Shown: piece after piece, positions 23,435-32,257 of the stretch
Numbering within the stretch: the first letter of the stretch is position 1
Layout: each line of letters begins with the position of its first letter
Source: Tipula vernalis
Taxonomy: Eukaryota > Arthropoda > Insecta > Diptera > Tipulidae
Assembly (NCBI GenBank): GCA_958295665.1
Contig: OY282560.1
Coordinates: 206,382,420 to 206,446,419 of the forward strand
Direction: 5' to 3'
DNA length: 64,000 nucleotides
Program-made: the position numbers and the translations under genes
Notes under the pieces: generated by a model
What the model saw: only the letters and a program-made list of their open reading frames with translations
Told to the model about the DNA's origin: nothing
Databases searched by the model: none

Positions 23435-23568
23435 AATTTTAACAGGCTGAAAAGATACAATAATAACTAACCCTTTAATTAATGTTTCTTGAATATCAAC
23501 AAAATACTGGGAACATCCGTTGTTTGTAAATTTTAGTTTAGACGATGATTAAAATACCGATGTCGATT
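23435..23568 (-). repeat. Errantivirus 3' LTR, shortened to 134 bp
   Basis: Collinear with 31081-31399 but missing two internal blocks: one after TTAATGT (about 23490) and one after AGACGATGA (about 23548). The outer edges agree with the 5' LTR. Confidence 0.85.
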
Positions 23569-24248
23569 TAGCAGGAATACGTAATTTCTCGCCTCTAAGA
23601 TGAGCGGCAGGCTGCTTTAGTAGTCCTGAAGTGGTGCATTATTTATTTGGCCAGAATTTATAGAATATGAATAATATTATGATTATTATGATGATGGTTA
23701 ATGATATGTGCCCGGTAGAACTGTGTAGTGTTGCTTTTTCATGAGTTAGCCTGACTTGATTATAGTTATGTAATGGTCTATTATAAAGTAAGTCGAGCGT
23801 TATTTCAGGCTTAACTTGTATGATGTCTACCTCGTTGTATGGTATTCGAAACTCGATATTGTCGGAGAATTCTATTTCTTCTGTCGTAAATTTTTTATCC
23901 TTAATGTTTACGTTACAATTTTTGAATTCTGGTAGTGTTTGTTCTATGATTTTATATGTTTGTTAGTTACATGTAAATGTGTATACTATTGGTTTGTCTG
24001 CGGGCTATACATATAGTATTCCTTGAGCCAGCGGTAGTCGATATCTTCGTAAGTGGTAATGTTTTATGATCCGCATTCGGCTTGTTGTTGGATTATTATA
24101 GCTGGTATACAAGTCCCTGATGTTGGTCTTAGATTCTCTATTAATTTCCAAATTTTCTCAATACAAAAATTGAAACAAAAGTTTTAAAATTTATAACTTT
24201 CTTTTATTGTGAATATTTATTTTATTTGTAATAATTATAAAACTACTA

Positions 24249-24278
24249 GTTTCGAGCGTATGGATCGCTCATCATCAG
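24249..24278 (-). ncRNA. Hammerhead-like ribozyme core, left arm
   Basis: Mirror copy of 24310-24339 in the other palindrome arm, with the same boxes on the minus strand and one difference in the loop of stem II. The extra base after CTGATGA is shared. Confidence 0.45.
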
Positions 24279-24309
24279 GTTTTTCTCAAAACTGAGTTTT
24301 GAGAAAAAC

Positions 24310-24339
24310 CTGATGATGAGCGGTCCATACGCTCGAAAC
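24310..24339 (+). ncRNA. Hammerhead-like ribozyme core, right arm
   Basis: CTGATGA (24310-24316), one extra T, a stem GAGCG / CGCTC with a 7-base loop (24318-24334), then GAAAC (24335-24339). These are the conserved hammerhead segments in order, but with an unpaired base between the CTGATGA box and stem II. Stem III would be very short (CT/AG) and stem I is not obvious. Candidate only. Confidence 0.45.
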
Positions 24340-24625
24340 TAGTAGTTTTATAATTATTACAAATAAAATAAATATTCACAATAAAAGAAAGTTATAAATT
24401 TTAAAACTTTTGTTTCAATTTTTGTATTGAGAAAATTTGGAAATTAATTTTTAAATATTGTGAAAAGTTTTCGTGGTTACATCGCAAGATGTTAATATAT
24501 ATACTTAGATTCTCTTCTTTGCAGTATAATGTTTCGAATATTATCTTGCATTGATTGGTTACAAATTTTGTTATCTTGTTCAAGTAATTTTATTATGTAT
24601 TCAGTTACATTATTTGTCAGTAAAT

Positions 24626-25536
24626 TGAAAAAATGGTGGAGGGAATAATAATAGTTGTTTACAGCTTTTCAGAAAAAAGAGTTTGCGGCACCAGGAAATT
24701 TGTGTTGTCTTGTGTCTTCTTACAGGTTGGAGCAGTAGATGAACTTTAAATTGTATTGTCTTGTGCTAAATAAATTACTAAAAAAAAAATAAAAAATGTA
24801 TACATATTACTAACAAATTTACTAACTATCAACTACTTAGGTGTCTGGAACCGGGTTGAGTCTTTAGCCGTGTTTTCCATGAGAACTGCACTAGAACTCG
24901 ATAAACTTTAAATTTATTTTATTCTATGTAAAACTATAAAAATAAATTCATAAAGCGCGAATGTGTAGTGTATTTGACATAATGACATATTTTAAGTTTA
25001 CAAATTTCCCCCTCCCGTTATTTCATCAATATTTTCTTATTTCTTGCTGACGTCATTACACGCAACTACACTCGATAAATTCATGGGTTCTTCAAGTGTA
25101 ACTAAAAAATAAGCTATAATTATCATTATTTATTGCTGTAACAACTTAAAATGTGTACTTATGTTAAGTTCACTACACATTAGCACTTTATGAATTTAGT
25201 TTTTTTTCTGTTTACATAGAATAAAAGGAATTTAAAATTTATCGAGTTCTAGTGCAGTTCTCATGGAAAACACGACTTTTGTTGCTAACATTCCTTTCCC
25301 ATCCCTCGATCTTGTTAAATGTAAAAAGGTGTACGACGGCGGCCTGGCCAGGGGCGGATATCACACTATTAGAGTTATGTGGTTATCGATGTTGGCGCCT
25401 TTCTTTACGGAGTTTTGGGCTTCATGAAGAATGGTGTCATGTTGTAACATGGCTATAGTGGAGTGGTATTCGCATTTATAATACGGGAGACTTGCTTAAT
25501 GCTTGATCGTACATCGTAATCAATCAATCAAATCAA
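24626..25536 (+). mobile_element. Short copy of the AATC-tailed retroposon
   Basis: Flanked by a 25-bp direct repeat at 24601-24625 and 25537-25561, both within env. It ends in AATCAATCAATC-type sequence just before the second repeat. GTGTCTGGAACCGGGTTGAG (24841-24860) and the GGCCAGGGGCGGATATCACA region (from about 25345) align with the complement of 9420-9520 in the 4-kb copy. Once its nested 404-bp element is removed, about 0.5 kb remains. No coding potential was found. Confidence 0.78.
24870..25273. mobile_element. 404-bp MITE with 62-bp terminal inverted repeats
   Basis: GTGTTTTCCATGAGAACTGC at 24870 is mirrored at 25254-25273. The arms match for about 62 bp through CACTAGAACTCGATAAA and TATTCTATGTAAA. 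It lies inside the AATC-tailed retroposon. No transposase, and no convincing target duplication was found. Confidence 0.85.
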
Positions 25537-26250
25537 TCAGTTACATTATTTGTCAGTAAATGTCGGGATACTAATCGTTGTTTTGAAAATGCTATAATGT
25601 CCAGTAGGTCTCCTATAGGTGTTCTTGTAGAATTTCTAGTACATGATTGATTTTGTAAAAGTGTTGGTCACATAGAATTAAAAGAGATATGTGATTAATC
25701 TTTCATGGTCTTGTTAAATTCGTATTGTAATCCATTGGGGTTGATATTTATAGTGTTTTGAATTTTTTCTAGTCTGTTTATTATTTGATCATTGACCTGT
25801 ATTTGGTTGTTAATTCGTTGGTTAAGTTTATCTTGATTTTGGTTCATTTCGTTCATGGCTCTCTGAACGTCAACTAAGTCTTGGTTGTCCAAGTTTGTCT
25901 TTTATAAGTGTTCCAAAACTGTTAATAAGTCTACGTTTATGTCGTTTAGGTAGAATTTCTGGATATATTTTTGCAATTTGGTCTATTGTATATTGAATGA
26001 TACCTTTTTTGTTGTTTAATATGTTTAAGTATCCAGTTTCGCTTGGGAATTTTTCAATTAATTTATTTATTTGTTGTTTGATGATTTGCCCGTATGGTTC
26101 TAGTTGTATGACATGTATAATTTTACGAAATCTATTGTAGATTTTTGCATCTCCAATTTTTATAGGTATTACTCCTTTGTTGTCTTTAAGTGATGTCAGC
26201 TTGATTTCCTGGCATACGATCCTTAGATACCTGAAATAATCGTTTGATTT

Positions 26251-27001
26251 TAGTTTTATGCACTTTGCCTTCTGGGGTTTCGATTACTATTCCATTATCC
26301 TTTAGTACTTGTCGTTTCTTATAGTTAGCTCTTAATTTTCCTCTTTTCTTTCTTTTTGTACAAATGAATAGTTTCGGAGATATAGGACAAGCGGGTTTTC
26401 TTTTCTTATTGATTTTCGTAATAATTTTAGTTTTTACTTCTGTTGATTGTTTATGGACATCACTACATAATTGCTCGTAGCTTTCTTTTTGTTGTTGTAA
26501 ATAATCGTTTTCATTTGCAAAATTTAATTGGTTTTCAACGTAATGACATCTGTCTGTATCTATCTGTAAGATTAAATTGTGTAAGTTTAGTTGTTGAATG
26601 AACTGAATTATTATACGATAGTATGGCGAGATTCATTATATCTCCTAAATTTTTATCTTTGTCTTTTAGACCGATGTGAGTATGATACTGCAATAATTTC
26701 CTTTAGTGTAGAATGCAGTCTTTCGACTGGAGAGTTGCCAGTGGAATTGTATGGTGTGGTCACGTGCAATTCAATTTGAAATTAATTTTTTCAATTTGTA
26801 GACTGCTGCGAATTTACTGAATTTATCTAGGACCGTTAAGAATTCCACTGATTCTTGTTGGAATATTTCAGTGTGTATAATCTCCATAGGTTTCTTTGGA
26901 GTTTCGGTTAAAGATAATTGTAATTGTGGGGGTTGTCGAACATACTTAACTTGTTGGCAAACGTCGCATTGGTTGACGTATTCTCCAATTATTTCTTTCA
27001 T
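26251..27001 (-). pseudogene. Errantivirus integrase
   Basis: Reads CDVCQQVKYVRQPPQ (end of the zinc finger), then IIHTEIFQ, where the first catalytic residue is E instead of D, and FLTVLDKFSKFAAVY. Sequence holding the second aspartate is absent. The third motif follows near 26745-26690 as NSTGNSPVERLHSTL. The C-terminal part ends with ETPEGKVHKTKIK near 26260-26290. Dead by deletion and substitution. Confidence 0.8.
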
Positions 27002-27017
27002 TCTTGGGAAGTAGCAA

Positions 27018-27462
27018 GGCTGAGCGGTAACGAATTACATGTATTTGAATTACGTAATTAAATTACAAATTACAATTTGTAATTTGTATTTTAATTACTC
27101 ATTCTCCAAGTAACAGTATCTTGTATTTTAATTACTTAAATTCTAAGGAATTGTAATTTGTATTTTAACTACCCCAGTTTTTGAAATTTCTTATTTAAAT
27201 TTTTACAAGGCTTATTAAAATTTGGTTCCAGAGTCATCAGCATAAAACCTAATCTTAATAATCTTTTTTCTAACGATACGTTTTTTCACTAAATGAATTT
27301 TGTCAAATCAAATTTATCAATTTACAAATGCAAAGTAATTGTAATTTGTATTTTAATTACAAATGACAATTCAAAGTAATTGCAATTTGTATTTTAATTA
27401 CTGAGTTTGCTGTAATTCAGAAAAGTATTTTAATTACTCGGTGTAATGTAATTTGCCCAGCC
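27018..27462. mobile_element. 445-bp MITE-like element with internal repeats
   Basis: The ends are inverted (GGCTGAGCGGTAACGAATTA and TGTAATTTGCCCAGCC). The interior is built from repeats of a word like AATTGTAATTTGTATTTTAA at roughly eight sites. It separates the RNase H part of pol from integrase: pol reads HLQKGLLFP up to 27463 and resumes as FPRMKEIIG from about 27010. The flanks share a diverged GGAARTAG word, but the target duplication is not certain. Confidence 0.75.
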
Positions 27463-29160
27463 TTCGGAAATAGTAGGCCTTTTTGGAGATGCGCGTAGTT
27501 TTCTATGATACCGCGATGCTCATTTTGCTCATGGGTAATTTTAATGAGTTCTTTTTGTTTGTTCTCGACTTCGATATCGATCAGGAGTGACATAGACCGT
27601 ACTGCATTGACTTTGGGGTTTATTACCCTTGGTTTAGAAGATGTCATTGTTTTATATGCTTCTGAGACGTATTGAAAACACTCTTCTGATGCGAATATAC
27701 ACGTTAAATTCCTGGTTCGTCCTGGTATGTGTACTGTTACTCTTTTTCGAGTTTTGAAGAATATTTCGGTTTTGATCAGAGGTTCTTTTAGGTTATTAGA
27801 TAAGTAAATCACTAATTGTCTTTTGAACATATTAGTGGAGTTCTTTGTTGTCGGGTTTAGATCGTCTGGAGTCGATAACATGCTTGCTGTATCTTCTACT
27901 GAAGATGAACTATCGGTATGGTTAACTTCAATATTGTTAGAACTGATTTGAATCTGAGATAGGGCATCTGCGTTTGCGTTCTGAATGCATTTTTTGTAAA
28001 TGATGTCGTAGTCGAACTCCTCCAATTTTAACCTCCATCTCACGAGTTTTGAGTTTGGTTCTTTCAGTGAAAATAACCAAGTGAGGAGTTTATGGTCTGT
28101 AATAATGGTGAATTTACGACCAAATAAATATGGCCGGAAATACTTTGTTGCCCAAACTATTGCCAAGAGCTCTTTCTCTACTGTGGAATAGTTCTGCCAG
28201 GTTTTCATCAGTATACGTTGGGACAACATAGCACCTATGGCAACGTTACTAGCATCGGTTGTCACCAGGAATGGTTGTTCGAAATCGGAGTATTGCAATA
28301 TTGGATTTTTGCATAGCAATTTTTTGCATTTTTCGAAACATTTTATTTTCATTAAGATTGATAACAAAATTTTTCCTTAAACACTTGTCATTGGTTTGGT
28401 TAGCAGAGGGAAGTTCTTTATGAATTTTCTGTAATAGCCTAGTAATCCCAAAAAAATTTTGATTTGTTTTTCATTTTTGGGTATGGGAATAATGCTGTAT
28501 TGCCCTGATCTTGTCGGGGTTAGGTTTAACGCGATTTCTTTATGAAGAAACCCGCTCTTAACAAGTTTTACTTTTAAGTTTGCGTCTCTCAGTTTAGTAA
28601 ATACTTTGTTCTAGTATACATGGTCCATAACACGCTGCAACGTGCTTGGCTATTTTTTAGTTGTATTTTTTAGTTCGAACGGCATACGAACGAATTCGTA
28701 ATGTCCAAATTCGACACTAAATGCTGTTTTAGGTGTGTCCTTTGCGTTTACTTCGATCTGGTGGAATCCAGCTGTGAGGTCTAGAGTTATAAAATATATG
28801 CATTTACCCAACTTGTCTAATACCATATATCTGTGATGTTCGGTAATGGATATTTATCAGAAATAGTTTTTTCATTTAATTTCGGTAGCGTCCTTTTTCT
28901 TTGGTACTATCCAGATCGGGGACGAGCAAGGGGAAAAACTAGGTCAAATGATGTCTTGGTTTATCATTTTATTGATCTGGTTTTCTACTTCCTTTTTGTG
29001 TATGTATGGATATCTATAATTTTTTGAAAGGATCGGCTTACTATCCTCTAGCGCGATGTCGTGCTTAATGGCACTGGTGAAAGATAGTTGACTAGCTTTC
29101 CTCTGGAAGATCTCTTTGAATTGTGAGCAGAGTTTTTCGATGCTTTTTTTTTTCTTCGCA
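27463..29160 (-). pseudogene. Errantivirus reverse transcriptase and RNase H
   Basis: The RT start at about 29100-28720 shows LSFTSAIKHDIAL, SSPIWIVPKKKD and [16 protein letters not shown]; frameshifts follow. Between VMDHV (about 28625) and TKLRDANLKVKL the sequence carrying the YxDD catalytic box is missing, so the polymerase is dead. RNase H-like sequence is well kept in the long frame 28367-27463: TTDASNVAIGAMLSQ, NYSTVEKELLAIVWATKYF and ITDHKLLTWL. It ends in a connection region before the inserted MITE. Confidence 0.88.
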
Positions 29161-29203
29161 GTTAAGAGGCGATGTTCTAATAAGTTGTTTTATATCGGAA
29201 TCA

Positions 29204-29710
29204 TTATAATTTTGTATAGGTTGCAATGTTATTGGTTTCTATATAGAATTCACTAATTTCTTCACACTCTATGGGAAGTTCAATTACGAATTTTTTACTA
29301 CTATTAGCGTATTTATTTTTACTCACATATATACCTTCTGGTATGATTAAGTTTCCGTTAAGGAAAAGAGTTGAGGTTTGATGTATACCTCGCCATTTTG
29401 GCGTGTGGAGCAATATTGTAGATAGCAGACATTAAATTTAATTTGAATTTTAAAGGGGTTTGAACTAATGGGGTGATTAATAGAGATTGGCCTAGATCGA
29501 GAGTTAGCTATTTTGAAATTTTTCATAGTTTCCATGCCGATTAGGCCATTAAAGTGTCGAGTTCTTCTTTGGTTTTAAACTCTTTAATGTCTCTTAATTT
29601 AACCATTTTATCAATCGTTGTATTGTTGAATAAAGTAGATATTGGTGCAGAGCTTTTATTTTTCAAGTAAACTATATTCTGTTGTTTCAAACAGTATAAT
29701 CGAGCTTTAG
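29204..29710 (-). pseudogene. Errantivirus gag-pol junction and protease region
   Basis: Overlapping minus-strand frames (29535-29347, 29413-29204) include NLIIPEGIYVSKNKYAN and FVIELPIECEEI, which resemble the segment after the protease of errantivirus pol. The catalytic D[ST]G was not found, and several stops interrupt the stretch. Confidence 0.55.
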
Positions 29711-29723
29711 GGAGATCTGGTGG

Positions 29724-30323
29724 TTACATGGCTCGTACCATGATGTCAAGTGAGTCTCTTAAATTAGCTGTAAATACGGGAAGACACATGGAATCGTACC
29801 GTTTGGCTTTCTGTATAGCTTCGGTTGGGGTGTTGAGGTTAGCCCAGGTTTTGAGAGTATTACATATATTAAGTATTCGCGTGAAATATACTTCTACACT
29901 ATCGCTCCTCTGTGTTATTGCGTGCAGGTCACGAATTAGGCTATTTTCGTCGTGACCTGAAAGACTTGATTTAATACTTTCCCATTCATTGGTGGTGTTA
30001 TACATTTCAAGAGCATTATTTGCTTCGCCAATTATTTTGTTTCTTATTGCTCGAAGAAGTATTACTTGATATGATGGATCGGTAAAAGCTGGTTTGAGAA
30101 TTTTTAATATATCATCTACTTGGATAAAAAAATTGCTTAATTCTGTTCTACTGCCATTATATGGCGGGATGTCTTTTATTGCATCCGGAATCTGTAGAAG
30201 TCTGAGTGTACGCTCCATTTGTTTAAATTGTTCGTCCGTCATTTTTAAAATTTTTATTGCTTCACTTTCACTGTCACTATTAGAATCTTCTGAGAAATTT
30301 CGTAATGCGTTATATTTCGTCAC
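29724..30323 (-). CDS. Errantivirus gag, truncated frame (199 codons)
   Basis: An open frame from ATG 30323 to a stop at 29724. It has an acidic N-terminus (SEDSNSDSESEA), then PPYNGSRTELSNFFIQVDDI and RAIRNKIIGEANNALEM, typical of gypsy-group capsid proteins, and no zinc knuckle. Gag of this group is usually longer, so the stop after MVRAM may be premature. The ATG lies about 0.75 kb inside the 5' LTR. Plus-strand frames over it are shadows. Confidence 0.78.
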   Translation of the reverse strand: MTKYNALRNFSEDSNSDSESEAIKILKMTDEQFKQMERTLRLLQIPDAIKDIPPYNGSRTELSNFFIQVDDILKILKPAFTDPSYQVILLRAIRNKIIGEANNALEMYNTTNEWESIKSSLSGHDENSLIRDLHAITQRSDSVEVYFTRILNICNTLKTWANLNTPTEAIQKAKRYDSMCLPVFTANLRDSLDIMVRAM

Positions 30324-31080
30324 GTATTTATCGGTTATTTGATCAATTTTGAATTATTTTATTTCTTTTAATTTATTTGAAATTAATATTTCCGAAAACA
30401 CGAGTTCATTAATTTATTTAAATTAAAGTAAAAAATTTTAATTGTTAATTTCTTTTAAGGTTTCTATACTTTCTAAATATGTTAATTATCAACTTATAGA
30501 AGGTATTTTTTGATATTGACGGGAAATTAATATTGTATCAATTCTACTCACCAATTTAATATTACCAATAAAAAGAGATGATATGCCCTCATGCTTTTTA
30601 TCGATCTACAGCAATATCGGGATCTTCCGTCCAATAAGTTGTTGGTTGATTTTTTTTTTTTTTTTTTGTTGGTTCGAATACTGACGATCGGTGGTCTATT
30701 TTATTATATTTTTGTATTAGTTTGCCTATTTGTGTACCACTGGTGGGGACAAATGGCTATTTCAGTGAAAACAAAATGTGGTAATTTTTTTTTGGTTTTA
30801 ATTCACTTTACTTAACTATGCTTAGTATGCCGGTTGATAGCACTACGGTTACAAACCGTTAACTTTCACGTTTTTTTCTTTCGTGACACTAAGAACACTG
30901 TTCACTATTCACTATGCAGGTTATTTGTATAGGGACAGATATTTGAAAATATCCCCCACCCACTGGACCAGTTAACTTTTCTATTGTATCAAAATTATAC
31001 AAAAATATTTTATGCTTTGGAAATTATTTCTTCAGTTTGTTTTCTTTATTTCTTTATGACGTCAATAGATCACGGCCGAC

Positions 31081-31399
31081 AATTTTAACAGGTTGAAAAG
31101 ATACAATAATAACTAACCCTTTAATTAATGTAGCTTGAGTTTATATAATGCAAAATATGTTTAGTAGGTAAGAATCTAGTTGTTGATGAAAATGATTTTC
31201 TCATATATCATTGCTGTCTGTTGCTCCAGTTTGTTGAAATTGTATATCAACAAAATACTGGGAACATCCGTTGTTTGTAAATTTTATTTTAGACGATGAA
31301 ATTCTAGATGACTATTAGATGTGCTTATTGATGACAACGTGACTGGTGTTTTTACTGATGCCAACGTGACTTGGTATGATTAAAATACCGATGTCGATT
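31081..31399 (-). repeat. Errantivirus 5' LTR (319 bp)
   Basis: Full-length partner of 23435-23568. It contains the blocks lost from the other LTR (TAGCTTGAGTTTATATAATG and onward, and TTCTAGATGACTATTAGATG and onward). Outer edge GATGTCGATT at 31399. Confidence 0.88.
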
Positions 31400-31865
31400 C
31401 AACCCCCTTCCCCATCCCTATATTAATATAATGATATTATTCTACTAATTTTATTCTAGAATTCGTGTCTTTAAGCACTATTTTAATTTGTATGTCATCC
31501 ATTTTTTTTTTACACTTAAATTCAACTTAGTTGTTTTATTATTTACGTAACATAACTATTTAGTAATTACTTCGGTCTAAAAAGACCAAAGTATTGAAAT
31601 TCTGTCAAAAATGACCAAACATTTGGAAGGTCCAAAACTACTTTTCTCGACGTTTTGATTGTCCCTGAGTATAAAAAAATAAATGTTCGTTCGTCTGTCT
31701 GGATCTCTGAATGTCTGGATGTTTCTACCCATGGTATCTCGAGAACGGCTTGTCCGATTTAGAACTTGTTTCAGCCAATATGTTGGTCAAGGCGGAGATT
31801 TGAAAAGCTCTTAGAACCTGTACGTCAAGATTGTCGGGTACCTGCCATAAGAATTGACACAAAAC
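31400..31865. other. Unclassified repeat-like stretch
   Basis: Includes a short palindrome ACTTCGGTCT/AGACCAAAGT at about 31570-31593. At 31680-31800 there is GTTCGTTCGTCTGTCTGGAT...TCTCGAGAACGGCTTGTCCG, which has the look of a dispersed insect repeat. No protein was recognised. Confidence 0.4.
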
Positions 31866-32140
31866 ACCTGGTTATAGAAATGAGTTGGGCATTGAATTTG
31901 GGGTTGAATTGAAGGTTAAGTTAAGGGTCAATTTGCGGGTTGGGTTGAAGTTGATTTGGAGTTCAGTTGGGGTTCGATTAAGATATAGTGAGCAGTTGGC
32001 CAATTTCTTATATTTTCTGGTTTGAGGATTGAATTGAAATAGGGTGTGCGTTTGGATTGAGGATTGAGTTGGATGCCGTTTGAGGGCTGAATTTGGGTGA
32101 GTTGGCATTGGATTTGTGTTTAGTGAGCAGTTGAGCAATC
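31866..32140. repeat. Degenerate GTTGAGTT-rich minisatellite, left block
   Basis: Irregular repeats of 9-20 bp built on GGGTTGAATT / GAGTTGG words. The same composition returns at 35905-36320 beyond the DNA transposon. Confidence 0.7.
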
Positions 32141-32257
32141 AATCAATATTGTTTAAGACTTAAGAAAGGTCACTGTTAATATCTCAAACCTTAAAATGTA
32201 CCTTAAACCGATCAAATTGAACCTTTAGCAAATTATATGAATGGCCAATTAGGATGT

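Larger units (their letters stand above)
24140..24502. mobile_element. Palindromic insertion with 12-bp target duplication
   Basis: CTTAGATTCTCT at 24128-24139 is repeated at 24503-24514. Between them lies a near-perfect palindrome, 24140-24448, centred on 24294 with arms of about 153 bp and a 3-bp loop, plus a 54-bp AT-rich tail. Removing the insertion and one duplication rejoins the env frame (...ENLRPTSG...). A variable-length duplication and head-to-head terminal copies are known for Penelope-like elements. The arms also hold hammerhead-like cores, so a Penelope-type or ribozyme-bearing retroposon origin is likely. Confidence 0.75.
23639..26250 (-). pseudogene. Errantivirus env-like gene, interrupted
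   Basis: An envelope fusion-type protein. A basic motif KRHKRR (25930-25947 on the complement), followed by LINSFGTLIK, resembles a furin-type cleavage site and the start of a fusion subunit. Next comes a heptad-rich coiled-coil segment (25892-25695: DVQRAMNEMNQNQDKLNQRI). The C-terminus has an isoleucine-rich membrane segment (SLTIIIIIIILFIFYKFW) and a stop near 23639. The gene is split by the palindromic insertion and the retroposon, and has stops outside them. The start lies near the integrase end and could not be fixed. Confidence 0.72.
23435..31399 (-). mobile_element. Errantivirus-type Ty3/gypsy provirus, decayed
   Basis: On the minus strand the order is 5' LTR (31399-31081), gag (from 30323), a protease/linker region, reverse transcriptase-RNase H, integrase, env, 3' LTR (23568-23435). 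Both LTRs share the termini AATTTTAACAGG and CCGATGTCGATT (plus strand). An env-like third gene with a basic cleavage motif and a C-terminal membrane segment marks the errantivirus group. Later insertions split it at 24140-24502, 24626-25536 (itself split by 24870-25273) and 27018-27462. All pol domains carry lesions. Confidence 0.88.
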
